A stretch of DNA of 64,000 nucleotides from Comamonadaceae bacterium (GTDB lineage: Bacteria; Pseudomonadota; Gammaproteobacteria; Burkholderiales; Burkholderiaceae_C). Positions 53,932 through 63,353 of this stretch are shown in pieces; positions within the stretch are counted from its first letter, which is position 1; every line of letters begins with the position of its first letter. The position numbers were made by a program, and so were the translations under genes. Location of the stretch: positions 304,469 through 368,468 of the forward strand of contig JAIYBZ010000037.1 in assembly GCA_027488255.1 (NCBI GenBank), written 5' to 3'. A model generated the notes under the pieces. That model made no database searches, was not told where the DNA came from, and saw nothing but the letters and a program-made list of their open reading frames with translations.

Positions 53932-54776
53932 TATTTTTTCGCCGAAGCCAACACCACCGCATGCAATTCGGCGCCGAAGGCATTGACTTCCTCCATCACC
54001 GCCTTGTTGCGGCGCACCAACCAGTTGTAGCCCAGTACCGCAGGCACCGCCACGGCCAAACCAATGGCGGTCATGATCAAGGCTTCTCCTACTGGGCCGG
54101 CCACTTTGTCGATGCTGGCCTGGCCGGACATGCCGATTTTGACCAGCGCATGGTAGATGCCCCACACGGTGCCAAACAAGCCGACAAAGGGAGCGGTGGA
54201 GCCTACCGTGGCCAAAACGGCCAAGCCATCTTGCATGCGGCTTTGCACCGTGCTCATGGCCCGTTGAATGCTCATCGTGACCCAAGTGTTGAAGTCCACA
54301 GTGCCCAGCAAGCCATCGTGTTTGGAGGCGCCCTCAAGCCCTTTTTCGGCAATAAATCGGAAGGGGCTGGCAGGGTCGAGCGCTTCAGTGGCTTGTTGCA
54401 ACGAACCCGATCCCCAGAAGTCGGCTTGAGCCGCACGCGCAAATTTCATCATCTTGGTTTGTGCAGCAAACTTACTGAAAATCACATACCAACTGCCCAT
54501 GCTCATCAGCACCAAAATCAACAGCGTGCCTTTGGCGACGGCATCGCCTTGTGCCCACAAGGCCGCCAGGCCGTAGGGGTTTGAAACGGATGTTGCCGCA
54601 TCAGATGCTGCGGGCATGACGGCGGCTGTTGGGGTTGCCCAAGCCGGGCCAATCATCAGCAGACCTGCACACAGCGCGGCAACTGCCCAAGCGTTGCCCA
54701 AGGTTCGCCTGCAAAAGGCGGGCTTGCGAATGGTCATCAACAGAGAGTTGGAAGAGGGGTGTTGATTCGGAGTCAT
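53931..54776 (-). CDS. exbB: ExbB proton channel protein of the tonB operon
   Basis: A 281-residue ExbB. The N-terminal hydrophobic stretch ending in GPAWATP looks like a signal or anchor, as in long ExbB forms. LILVLMSMGSWYVIFSKF is the first channel helix. GSTAPFVGLFGTVWGIYHALVKIG and AGPVGEALIMTAIGLAVAVPAVLGYN are the diagnostic pair. The start at MTPNQHPS could also be MTIRKP 13 codons later. With TonB and ExbD it energises outer membrane receptors. Confidence 0.9.
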   Translation of the reverse strand: MTPNQHPSSNSLLMTIRKPAFCRRTLGNAWAVAALCAGLLMIGPAWATPTAAVMPAASDAATSVSNPYGLAALWAQGDAVAKGTLLILVLMSMGSWYVIFSKFAAQTKMMKFARAAQADFWGSGSLQQATEALDPASPFRFIAEKGLEGASKHDGLLGTVDFNTWVTMSIQRAMSTVQSRMQDGLAVLATVGSTAPFVGLFGTVWGIYHALVKIGMSGQASIDKVAGPVGEALIMTAIGLAVAVPAVLGYNWLVRRNKAVMEEVNAFGAELHAVVLASAKK

Positions 54777-54818
54777 GGGAGCTGCTCGGCAGAGAGTGGG
54801 TGTATTGGGGTCATTGTT

Positions 54819-55550
54819 TTAATCGAGTCGCCACACATAGCGCAGGGTGGTCCAAGCTTGTTCGGGCTTGCCGTCCACCGTGGCGGGTTTGAATTGGCAC
54901 TTTGACAATCCGGCCCGCGCGGCTTCGTCGAGTCGTTTGTAACCCGAGCTCTTTTCCACTTCGGACTGGATGATCTTGCCATCAATTCCCACCAAAAAGC
55001 GCAGGCTGACGGTGCCTTCTTCTTCCATGCGGCGAGAGGCGCTGGGGTACTCGGGCTTGTCACATTGGGCCATGTTGACATTGGCGGTGGTTCTGACCGG
55101 AGGTGCAACGCGTGTGGCCGCTTGGGCGGGAGCCGGTGCAGTGGGAGCGGGTGCAGCAGAGGCGGTGTTGGCAGAGGTGTTGGGCACTGCCGCAGAGTTG
55201 GGGACAGCGATGGCGTTGGGAGCTGCCGTCGGGGGCAATGGAATTGGCAATGGTGTTGCGGGGGGCGTCACCGGAGGCTCCACAACGGGAGCTACTGAGG
55301 TGGGTGGCTTTGAGGGGCTCGGGCTGGGTGGGGGCGGCACCGAGCGAGGCGGTGTCGCTGGTTTTTGGGTGGGTTCAGACCGCGGGTCTTCAAGCAATAA
55401 AGCTTGCACCACCGTGGGCATGTTTTGCAAGACCGTGCGGTCGAGGCCCGCGTGAAGCGCTGCAAACAACAGGGCATGCAAGGCCAGCACCGCAGCCAAA
55501 CCCATCAGCTTTCGCCGCGGCGGGGCTTCAAGATAAGTGGATGCGTTCAT
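54819..55550 (-). CDS. tonB: TonB energy-transducing protein
   Basis: A 243-residue TonB. One N-terminal helix (LMGLAAVLALHALLFAALHAG) is followed by a proline-rich periplasmic spacer at about residues 60-135 and the C-terminal TonB domain CDKPEYPSASRRMEEEGTVSLRFLV through KCQFKPATVDGKP. The first gene of the operon, 42 bases before exbB. The domain carries YP and EGTV motifs typical of TonB. No Fur box was seen upstream. Confidence 0.9.
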   Translation of the reverse strand: MNASTYLEAPPRRKLMGLAAVLALHALLFAALHAGLDRTVLQNMPTVVQALLLEDPRSEPTQKPATPPRSVPPPPSPSPSKPPTSVAPVVEPPVTPPATPLPIPLPPTAAPNAIAVPNSAAVPNTSANTASAAPAPTAPAPAQAATRVAPPVRTTANVNMAQCDKPEYPSASRRMEEEGTVSLRFLVGIDGKIIQSEVEKSSGYKRLDEAARAGLSKCQFKPATVDGKPEQAWTTLRYVWRLD

Positions 55551-55662
55551 GGGTCCAAGGGCCTGCACATATGGGGCCGTATTTTGCGCGAGAAAAGCGG
55601 CGCTGGCCGCTCAGGCATGTCAATTGACTTGTGGCCCGTGGGAAAACAAAACCATCACCCCA

Positions 55663-57750
55663 TCAAGGTTTGGCCTCTGCGGCGGCGTCTGCTGCACGTT
55701 GGGCAAATTCAGCCCGAAGTGCCTTGAGTTTTTCTCGTGGATCTTCTTTGACGGTGTTCTCGTCCAAGCGCATTTCTGCGATGAACCGGCTGGGCAGTGC
55801 AGCCACGGTTTCGCGGCCTTTTTTTCGGCGCTTGGTCCAACTGACGGACAGCGTGCGTTGCGCACGCGTGATGCCCACATACATCAGTCGCCGCTCTTCT
55901 TGCAGTCGCAGCAAGATACCCTCGCTCATCGGTCCTGTACCAAGACCTGAGTGCGAGTCGTCGTCACCCAGCTTGAAGGGCAGCAGACCCTCATTGACGC
56001 CCGCCAACATGACATGTGGCCACTCCAGCCCCTTAGACGCGTGCAGGGTGGAAAGCGTCACCACATTTTGGTCTTTCTCGCGCTCGCTCAAGGTCGAAAT
56101 CAGGGAGATGGTTTGGGCCACATCGAGCAGATTTTTGGTCTCATTGGTTTGCGCGCCGGTGGTATCTTCGATTTCACCGCCACAACGTCCAGCCATCCAC
56201 TCGCAAAACTCCAGCACATTGCTCCAACGGGCTGCGGCCACTTTTTCGTTGTCTTCGCCGTCAAACAGGTGTTGTTCGTACCCAATTTCTTTCAGCCATG
56301 CCAACAAAAAGGTCAGCGCATCTTCTTTGCCAAGGGTGAGTCGGGCGCGGTGCTCCAAGTCATTGATGTAGCGCCCAAACTCGTGCAGGCCGGTGATGGC
56401 GCGTGCATTCACCGCGCTGGGCAAACTGCCCGCAAAAAGCGCTTCAAACAGGCTGAGTTTGTATTGCGTGGCAAAGGTGCCCAATTGCCCCAGCGTTTGG
56501 TGACCGATTCCGCGCTTGGGGGAGGTGATGGCCCGCAAAAAAGCAGGGTCATCGTCGTTGTTGATCCAAAGCCTGAACCAGGCACACAAGTCCTTGATTT
56601 CGGCTTTGTCAAAAAAGCTCTGCCCGCCAGACACTTTGTAGGGAATGTTGGCGCGTCGAAGGGCTTGCTCAAACGGCCGTGCCATGTGATTGGCGCGGTA
56701 CAAAATGGCGAAGTCCTTGAACTCGCGGTGTTGAGATTCGACAGAGTGACCGCTGCGAATGGACTGAATGCGCGCGACGGCCCGATCGGCCTCGTGCTCT
56801 TCGTTGACCGCGTCAATGACCCGCACCGGCTCACCTTCGCCCAACTCGGAAAACAAGGTTTTGGGAAACAGCTTGGGGTTGGGCTGAATCACATGATTCG
56901 CGGCCCGCAAGATGGCGCTGGTGGAACGGTAGTTTTGTTCCAGCTTGATCACCTTGAGTTGCGGAAAGTCCAAGGGCAAGCGTTTCAGATTGTCCAGCGT
57001 GGCGCCGCGCCAGCCATAAATGGACTGGTCATCGTCACCCACCGCCGTGAAGCGAGCCCGCTCGCCCACCAAATGTTTCAAGACTTCGTATTGCGTGGCG
57101 TTGGTGTCTTGGTATTCGTCGACCAGCACATGGCCCATCTTGGCTTGCCAGCGCGCGCGCACTTCGGGAAAGTCGGCCAACAGCTTCAGGGGCATGCCAA
57201 TCAGGTCGTCAAAATCCACACTTTGGTATGCGGCCAATCGGTCTTGGTACAGACCCATGATGCGGGCGATGACGCGGGCATTGTCATCGGGCGCTTGGGC
57301 TGCAGCCTGTTCGGCGTTCAGGCCCATGTTTTTCCAAAGACTGATGGTCCACTGCCATTGGCGCGCGGTGGCGGCATCGGTGGTGCCGCCGCAGTCTTTC
57401 AAGATGCTGGTGACATCGTCAGCGTCCATGATGCTGAATTGGGGCTTGAGCCCCAGCACCCCGCCGTCTTCGCGCATGATCCGAACGCCCAAGGCATGGA
57501 AGGTGCAAATCACCACGTCTTTCGCCGCCCGGCCAATCAATTGTTTGGCACGCTCTCGCATCTCGGCAGCCGCCTTGTTGGTGAAGGTGATGGCGGCAAT
57601 TCGCTTGGGCTCTAAACCGGCTTCAATCAAGCGACCAATTTTGTGCGTGATCACGCGCGTTTTGCCAGAACCCGCCCCGGCCAACACCAAGCAAGGCCCC
57701 GACACATAGTTCACGGCTTCGAGTTGGGCTGGGTTGAGTCCGGCAGACAT
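55663..57750 (-). CDS. rep: ATP-dependent DNA helicase Rep
   Basis: A 695-residue superfamily 1 3'-5' helicase that helps forks pass bound proteins. Walker A is VLAGAGSGKTRVITHKIG near residue 25. Others are TFTNKAAAEMRER, DDLIGMPLKLL, VDEYQDTNATQYEVL, GDDDQSIYGWRGA, LEQNYRST and VTLSTLHASKGLEWPHV. Length fits Rep (673) better than UvrD (720). The ATG at MSAGLNPAQLEAV matches Rep; an earlier in-frame methionine adds 12 unconserved residues. Confidence 0.9.
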   Translation of the reverse strand: MSAGLNPAQLEAVNYVSGPCLVLAGAGSGKTRVITHKIGRLIEAGLEPKRIAAITFTNKAAAEMRERAKQLIGRAAKDVVICTFHALGVRIMREDGGVLGLKPQFSIMDADDVTSILKDCGGTTDAATARQWQWTISLWKNMGLNAEQAAAQAPDDNARVIARIMGLYQDRLAAYQSVDFDDLIGMPLKLLADFPEVRARWQAKMGHVLVDEYQDTNATQYEVLKHLVGERARFTAVGDDDQSIYGWRGATLDNLKRLPLDFPQLKVIKLEQNYRSTSAILRAANHVIQPNPKLFPKTLFSELGEGEPVRVIDAVNEEHEADRAVARIQSIRSGHSVESQHREFKDFAILYRANHMARPFEQALRRANIPYKVSGGQSFFDKAEIKDLCAWFRLWINNDDDPAFLRAITSPKRGIGHQTLGQLGTFATQYKLSLFEALFAGSLPSAVNARAITGLHEFGRYINDLEHRARLTLGKEDALTFLLAWLKEIGYEQHLFDGEDNEKVAAARWSNVLEFCEWMAGRCGGEIEDTTGAQTNETKNLLDVAQTISLISTLSEREKDQNVVTLSTLHASKGLEWPHVMLAGVNEGLLPFKLGDDDSHSGLGTGPMSEGILLRLQEERRLMYVGITRAQRTLSVSWTKRRKKGRETVAALPSRFIAEMRLDENTVKEDPREKLKALRAEFAQRAADAAAEAKP

Positions 57751-57872
57751 GGCAATAGGGAGTGGCGAGGCAAAGCGGGCCATCATAGCGGGTGATGGGC
57801 TGCGGTGACTGCGTCATCAAAGAACTTGTCTGAGCCAATGAATTTGACAGTCTGAAGCCGCTGGGGTGATCT

Positions 57873-59807
57873 TCAGAATGTCTTCCGATAAGAAGCACCC
57901 AAGGTGTAAGTCTCGAGCTTGCTCTTGGGTCCACCCAATCCCACTTGCAATGTCCACACCCCTGTATCTTGTTGAGCCAGTGCAAAACCCAGTGCAGCGT
58001 TCCAAGTGGTTCTTTCGGGTCTGGGCACATCGACCGTGCCCAATGCCGCTGGATTGGGGCCGATAGAGATGCGGAGGTCTTTGTCGTTCAGATCGCGGTC
58101 AATTGCCGCACGGCCGAAGAATCGCCATTGACCGACAGGCTTGGATTGAATCCAAGCGCCTCCCACAGTGAGCCTTTTGGAACGGTAAGTCAGATCACCG
58201 ACACTCAAGGACATCGGACTGTCGGTCTCGGTAAAGCCATCGACGGACACTTTTTCTTGAGTCAAGCTGATGTAGGGGCCACCGAAGCCTTGCGCGATTT
58301 CACCGTTCCAACCTCCCCCGATACGCGTGCTGATGTAGGAACCTTGAGGGCTGCTGCGCGCGGTGATTGTTGTGGTGGGCAAGACCAGTTGGCGCGTGAA
58401 ATCGCTGTGGTCGATGTCGCCGTAAGCAGCCGTTGCGTTGACATACCAATTTTGCGACAGCGCGACTGTGGTGTAGACCACCCCTAATGTGTCAGTCGTG
58501 TGCAAATGCCCTGTTTGATTGCCAAATTTCGAGTCGCCTTTGCTATAGGACAAAGCCCCACCCACCAAGGCATTCTTTGCCACCATTTTGTCCACACCGA
58601 AAGAAGTTTTGAAGGTGTTCGCTTTTACAGAAGGCTCAATTTGACTGGCGGACACATTGAAGTACCCGACTTCGGGACTGATGTAAACATGCACATCGCC
58701 CTCTTTGCGAAGCTGGCCATTGTGGTCAGCCAATGCACCCATATTCAGCCGACCTTCAAGGGATTGCGCGTGTTGCCGAATGGCCACCAGGGGTGCCACC
58801 ACCAAAGCACCAGCTTGGGCGATCGCTTGAAGCCCCGAGTAAGCAAACTGACCAAAGAGCTGGTGTGCCTTGGCGCTGGGGTGTACGCCATCTGCAAAAA
58901 GATAGTTGTCTGGATTGCTGTTCAAGCAAGAAAGCGACGAGTTGAATGCATCGTTGGGTCCGGTAGGGGTGGGGTTCAAGCCGCAGGCCGTGCCCCCCAA
59001 CGCGTTGGCATTGAAGCCGTATTTGACGGGATTGGCAATCACATCGCTGAGCAGTTTGTTCACATCCACCACCACAGCACCTGCTTGCGGGACAGTGCCC
59101 ATGGCGGTCGAGTTGAAAGTGCTGCTCATCGCACTCAGCAATTGCCCCCCTTGCGCATTGGATTGCGCCACCAACTGGCCAAATGGCGTCTTTGCCAAAT
59201 CGGGCAACAAAGCCACGGTGACAAACTTAGCGCCTGCGGCACGCAAACGTTGGACTTGGACAGCAACTGATCCCGCTTCGGTCGCAATCGCGGTCAGGCC
59301 TTGAGTGACCGTGGCCCCACCCGCAGAGATGGTGCCAAATTGCGTGAAGACATCATTCGCACCGGCCCACAAAAAAATCAAATCGCCGCTGTCCAAAGTA
59401 GGCTTCATCGCGAGCAATCGATCCACTTGGGTGGTCAGTGGCACCGTGGTGATGAGGTTTTGCGGTGCATAGCCAATGCCAATGGGATTGCTGACCCTGG
59501 CCCCGCCCTCGGCAAAAGCACCCCCCCCAATGTTGTTGGGGTTGATCTGGTTGGGGCGCAGGTCCAAGTTCAGTTGCTGAGCTAAATGCTCTACCCAAAC
59601 CTTGCTGCTGCCATCGGGGTTGTTGTTCGTGAAGCGGTATTGCAACTGGGGCGGCGCGCCACCCAAAATCATGGCGTTGCTGTAGGTGCCTACATCTGAC
59701 AGAGAGTCGCCCAAAGAAAAGATATTTTTAAACTCGACCGGCTGTGCTTGAGTGCCCATGCTCAACAGCGCCAAAGTTGAGGCGATGCTGACGATTGTCT
59801 TTTTCAT
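57873..59807 (-). CDS. GDSL esterase autotransporter (EstA-like)
   Basis: A 644-residue type V secreted esterase. A 21-residue signal peptide precedes the GDSL block NIFSLGDSLSDVGTY (nucleophile Ser35). FLWAGANDVF is block III and YLFADGVHPSAKAHQLFGQF contains the catalytic Asp and His. From about residue 380 to the end is the beta-barrel, finishing in the aromatic TLGASYRKTF as outer membrane proteins do. The passenger stays displayed on the surface in EstA. GGAG precedes the ATG. Lipid or ester substrates are likely, exact ones unknown. Confidence 0.9.
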   Translation of the reverse strand: MKKTIVSIASTLALLSMGTQAQPVEFKNIFSLGDSLSDVGTYSNAMILGGAPPQLQYRFTNNNPDGSSKVWVEHLAQQLNLDLRPNQINPNNIGGGAFAEGGARVSNPIGIGYAPQNLITTVPLTTQVDRLLAMKPTLDSGDLIFLWAGANDVFTQFGTISAGGATVTQGLTAIATEAGSVAVQVQRLRAAGAKFVTVALLPDLAKTPFGQLVAQSNAQGGQLLSAMSSTFNSTAMGTVPQAGAVVVDVNKLLSDVIANPVKYGFNANALGGTACGLNPTPTGPNDAFNSSLSCLNSNPDNYLFADGVHPSAKAHQLFGQFAYSGLQAIAQAGALVVAPLVAIRQHAQSLEGRLNMGALADHNGQLRKEGDVHVYISPEVGYFNVSASQIEPSVKANTFKTSFGVDKMVAKNALVGGALSYSKGDSKFGNQTGHLHTTDTLGVVYTTVALSQNWYVNATAAYGDIDHSDFTRQLVLPTTTITARSSPQGSYISTRIGGGWNGEIAQGFGGPYISLTQEKVSVDGFTETDSPMSLSVGDLTYRSKRLTVGGAWIQSKPVGQWRFFGRAAIDRDLNDKDLRISIGPNPAALGTVDVPRPERTTWNAALGFALAQQDTGVWTLQVGLGGPKSKLETYTLGASYRKTF

Positions 59808-60085
59808 GATTTGCTCCCTGATTGGCTGCGTAAATTAAACTAAAAGTAATATTTAAATCACAGTAATTACCCTTTAATGACAATAAATAGGTGCTTTTGC
59901 GGTGACTTGAGGGGATCAGGTGGCCGTCTTGAGTTGTCAGAAAACAATGTCCTCCACTACGCCAATCGCAGGACCTGACCTCTGTTGATGGTTGGCGTTG
60001 AACCATTGAGAAAACGCGGTAAGGCTGTCGAAGTCGCGACTCTCCACTTCTCTGGCGATGTCAAATTTGCCGCGACAATCGGCAA
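59808..60085. other. Divergent gap between the esterase and AEC transporter genes
   Basis: The first 90 bases are strongly AT-rich and contain the ribosome site and likely promoter of the esterase gene. The rest has ordinary composition. I see no gene or repeat. Confidence 0.5.
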
Positions 60086-61054
60086 ATGTTTGAAGTCTTG
60101 CGCGTCACGTTTCCGTTTTTCGCTCTGGTTTTTTGCGGCTACTTGGCGGCGCGCAAAGGGCTTTTGCCGCTGGAGGCGATTCCTGGGCTGAATGGGTTCG
60201 TGCTGTTTTTTGCGCTGCCGTGCATGTTGTTTCGTTTTGGCGCCAGCACACCGATTGCGCAGTTGTTAGACGCTGGGGTCTTTTTCACCTACTTGATGTG
60301 CGCCATGGTCATGGTGGGGTTCAGTGTGGCCGTCAGTCTGAACGCGCGCATCCGCTGGAACGATGCCTCTTTGGGGGCTTTGGTGGCGGCTTTTCCCAAT
60401 ACCGGGTTCATGGGGGTGCCTTTGTTGGTGGCTTTGTTGGGGCCAGAGGCTGCGGGCCCCGCCATCGTCACCATCGTGGTCGACATGGTGATCACCACGT
60501 CCCTGTGCGTGGCCCTCTCGCGCATGGACGCTGCCGGCGAACATGGTGCGGCCGTGGCCGCCCGAAAGGCGTTGGCTGGCGTGGTGCGCAACCCGATGCC
60601 GTGGGCCATTTCCTTGGGCGGCGCGTTTTCTTTTTGGAATTACGAGTTGATTGGCCCGGTGGGCAAAACGGTTGGTTTGCTCGCCGATGCCGCGTCCCCC
60701 GTGGCGCTCTTCACCATTGGCGCGGTGCTGGCCCGTTCGCAGTTGTTGGCCCATCAGCGCCCGCAAGGCCCTTTGCGCATGGGCGATTATTTGCCCGTGG
60801 CCTTGATCAAGTTGTTGCTGCACCCCGTGTTGGTTTTTCTGGTGGCGGGCACCGCGGTGCAATGGGGCGTGCCCATCAGCCCCTTTGCTTGGATGGTGAT
60901 GGTGTTGGTGGCTGCTTTGCCCAGCGCCAGCAATGTGTCGTTGTTGGCCGAGCGATTGGGAGCAGACAACGGGCGCATTGCCCGCATCATTTTGGTCACC
61001 ACAGCGGCCGCTTTTTTGACCTTTTCCGCCGCCGTGACTTTGGTCAAGCCCTGA
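60086..61054 (+). CDS. AEC-family (auxin efflux carrier-like) permease
   Basis: A 322-residue membrane protein with about ten helices. FPFFALVFCGYLAARKGLLPLEAIPGLNGFVLFFALPCMLFRF is the family N-terminus, VAAFPNTGFMGVPLLVALLG is the conserved half-repeat, and ALPSASNVSLLAERLGAD is the second-half motif. Bacterial members move malonate, malate or other small acids. The stop lies 4 bases from the priA stop on the other strand. Confidence 0.88.
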   Translation: MFEVLRVTFPFFALVFCGYLAARKGLLPLEAIPGLNGFVLFFALPCMLFRFGASTPIAQLLDAGVFFTYLMCAMVMVGFSVAVSLNARIRWNDASLGALVAAFPNTGFMGVPLLVALLGPEAAGPAIVTIVVDMVITTSLCVALSRMDAAGEHGAAVAARKALAGVVRNPMPWAISLGGAFSFWNYELIGPVGKTVGLLADAASPVALFTIGAVLARSQLLAHQRPQGPLRMGDYLPVALIKLLLHPVLVFLVAGTAVQWGVPISPFAWMVMVLVAALPSASNVSLLAERLGADNGRIARIILVTTAAAFLTFSAAVTLVKP

Positions 61055-61058
61055 ACGC

Positions 61059-63155
61059 TCAAATGGCTTGAGGGTCCACATCCACCAGCCAGCGGATGAC
61101 GCCTTTGTGCTCGGGCTGGCTGCGCAGTTGGTGCAACAGGTCGTGCAGGTGGCGCAGCATTTTTTGCAGCGCCATGCGGTTGGTGCTTTCCAGCAGCATT
61201 TGGGCACGCTCGACATCGGCCACGCGCTGCATGCTCATGGGCACTGCGGGGTAGACACTCACTTGCAACACCAGATCGGCTGTTTCTGCGTGGGCACTCA
61301 GTTGCAACTCCAATGCCTCACGTGCCGCATTCAACAGGGCTTGTGCGGCATCTTGGCTGCGCGCATCAGCTCGCAGCAAGGCCTGGTGGCTAATGGGGGG
61401 CAATTCAGCCGCACTGCGCTCGGCCAGTTCGCTGGCGGCGAAAGCAGGGTAGTCGTGTTTTTTGAGCGCCTCAAACAGCGCATGTTGGGGGTGAAAGGTT
61501 TGCACCCACATTTCACTGCTGGCGCTGTGCGCAGCGTCCCGCCCGGCGCGACCTGCGGCTTGCATGAGCAAAGCAAACAAACGCTCTGGTGCCCTGAAAT
61601 CACTGGAGAAAAGAGCCGTGTCGGGATTGACGGCCGCCACCAAGGTGATGCGGCGAAAGTCATGCCCCTTGGCGATCATTTGTGTGCCCACCAAGATATC
61701 GACTTCGCCTGAATGAACAGAGGCCAATTGGCTTTCGAGTGCCCCTTTGAATCGTGTGGTGTCGGCGTCAATGCGCGCAATGCGCACAGCGGTCCCATCG
61801 GGCCGTTTCACATTCGCCAACAATTCGGCCAAGTGTTCTTCAAGCTGCTCAGTGCCGCGACCAATCGGTGCGATGTCGGGGTTGCCGCATTCGGGGCAAG
61901 CCCGGGGCACGCGTTCGGTCAGGCCGCAGTGGTGGCAGCGCAGTGTGCGGTCAATTTTGTGGAACACGCGATAGGCGCTGCAATGCTTGCATTCACTTTT
62001 CCAGCCACAGTCGGCGCAATGCAACACAGGGGCATAGCCACGGCGATTGAGCAGCAGCATGCTTTGCTCACCTCGCTTGACACGCTCTTGTAATGCTTCG
62101 ACCAAGGGGGCAGAGAGCACCGTGCGTCGGGGTTGTTTGCTCATGTCCACCCGGCGCACTTTGGGCAATTGCCCCGTGCCAATGCGAGACGGCATGTGCA
62201 AGCGCAGATAGCGCCCGCCTTCGGCATCGGGGCGACTCTGGTGCCAGCTTTCAAGGGAAGGGGTGGCCGATGCCAAAAGCACCGAGGCATTTTGCAAGCG
62301 TCCTCGGTACACCGCCAGATCGCGCGCCGAATAGCGTGCGCCCTCTTGTTGCTTGTAGCTGGGGTCGTGTTCTTCATCCACCACGATGAGTTTCAAATGC
62401 GGCATGGAAGCAAAAATCGCCATGCGCGTGCCCAGCACGATACGGGCATGTCCGGCATGGGCCGCTAACCAGCCCTTGAGCCGTTGGGCAGGGGTCATGC
62501 CACTGTGCATGGAGACCACCGCTTCAGTTCCAAAACGCGCTTGCACCCGAGCTTCCAGTTGGGGGGTGAGGTTGATCTCGGGCACCATGAGCAAGGCTTG
62601 GGCTTGGGGATCGGCAGCGAGCATTTTCTCGACGGCTTGCAGATACACCTCGGTTTTGCCACTGCCCGTACTGCCAAACAACAAAAAGGGCCCTGTGTGA
62701 TGGGCCATTTGGTGCAAGACCTGATGCTGCTCATCGGACAGAGGCGGGCCGGCTTGGCTTTGCACGCTGCGCTCGGTGTTTTGCTTATTGAGGCGACGTG
62801 CCAGTTGTTCTGAGCTCAGGTCACGCAGCTGGGGCGGCAGCGCCGACAAGGCTACCTCGCCCAATGAGCGTTGGTAATACTGTGCCGAAAACTGCACCAG
62901 CTGGCGCCAATGAATGTCGAGCGGCGCCAATCCGTCCAAGGCGCCCAAGACATCCCGCACGGCAGAGGCCGGCATGTCGGTCGGCGCGGCCTCTCGAACG
63001 GCCCAAACCACGCCCAGCACTTCGCGCCACCCCAACGGCACCCGCACCAGTTGGCCTGCTTGCAATGCTTCAGGGCTGCGGTAACTCAATAGCCCCCCCA
63101 CCAGGCTGTGGGCCGGGGTCTGGACGGCAACATCGATCCAGTGGTGGGTGCTCAC
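61059..63155 (-). CDS. priA: Primosomal protein N' (replication restart helicase PriA)
   Basis: A 698-residue helicase that reloads the replisome at stalled forks. Walker A is LLFGSTGSGKTEVYLQ near residue 162 and the DEAH-type box is IVVDEEHDPSYKQQ. The cysteine-rich zinc region runs CADCGWKSECKHC ... CHHCGLTERVPRACPECG, giving the eight expected cysteines. VGTQMIAKGHDF and QAAGRAGRD are helicase motifs. The N-terminal DNA-binding domain is present. Start is GTG. It converges with the AEC gene. Confidence 0.94.
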   Translation of the reverse strand: MSTHHWIDVAVQTPAHSLVGGLLSYRSPEALQAGQLVRVPLGWREVLGVVWAVREAAPTDMPASAVRDVLGALDGLAPLDIHWRQLVQFSAQYYQRSLGEVALSALPPQLRDLSSEQLARRLNKQNTERSVQSQAGPPLSDEQHQVLHQMAHHTGPFLLFGSTGSGKTEVYLQAVEKMLAADPQAQALLMVPEINLTPQLEARVQARFGTEAVVSMHSGMTPAQRLKGWLAAHAGHARIVLGTRMAIFASMPHLKLIVVDEEHDPSYKQQEGARYSARDLAVYRGRLQNASVLLASATPSLESWHQSRPDAEGGRYLRLHMPSRIGTGQLPKVRRVDMSKQPRRTVLSAPLVEALQERVKRGEQSMLLLNRRGYAPVLHCADCGWKSECKHCSAYRVFHKIDRTLRCHHCGLTERVPRACPECGNPDIAPIGRGTEQLEEHLAELLANVKRPDGTAVRIARIDADTTRFKGALESQLASVHSGEVDILVGTQMIAKGHDFRRITLVAAVNPDTALFSSDFRAPERLFALLMQAAGRAGRDAAHSASSEMWVQTFHPQHALFEALKKHDYPAFAASELAERSAAELPPISHQALLRADARSQDAAQALLNAAREALELQLSAHAETADLVLQVSVYPAVPMSMQRVADVERAQMLLESTNRMALQKMLRHLHDLLHQLRSQPEHKGVIRWLVDVDPQAI

Positions 63156-63177
63156 ATTGTTCTCGGTAGTTTTGGTG

Positions 63178-63205
63178 GAATTAGGAAAATTAAAAGTTAG
63201 CTCAA
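63178..63205 (-). promoter_or_regulatory. Candidate sigma-70 promoter of priA
   Basis: On the minus strand TTGAGC (63200-63205) and TAATTC (63178-63183) are 16 bases apart, and transcription would start roughly 15 bases before the priA GTG. The hexamers are moderate matches. Confidence 0.35.
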
Positions 63206-63265
63206 TTCTTGAAAATACACGTAAGTCATTGATTTGAAAGTACTTTGAGCATGATCCAAGAAAAC

Positions 63266-63274
63266 TGTGGATAA
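63266..63274 (-). promoter_or_regulatory. Perfect DnaA box
   Basis: TTATCCACA reads 5'-3' on the minus strand, the exact consensus. It is a single box, about 110 bases upstream of priA. Confidence 0.6.
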
Positions 63275-63302
63275 CTTTGGGGAAAACTCACAGGGATGGC
63301 GC

Positions 63303-63353
63303 TGGAAGCCTTGAAAATCAAGCCTTCCATTAAATTGCACATGCAATGTGCAA
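63303..63353. repeat. Two tandem hairpins in the hemE-priA gap
   Basis: The first pairs TGGAAG with CTTCCA outside CTTGA-AAA-TCAAG, with one mismatch (63303-63329). The second is TTGCACAT-GCA-ATGTGCAA (63335-63353), followed by GATAAAAAA. The second is also a good operator-like palindrome. Confidence 0.65.

Noticed and set aside
55951..57615. 554-codon open frame opposite rep
   Set aside because: The rep motifs on the minus strand are complete; the opposite frame has no ribosome site or family signature.
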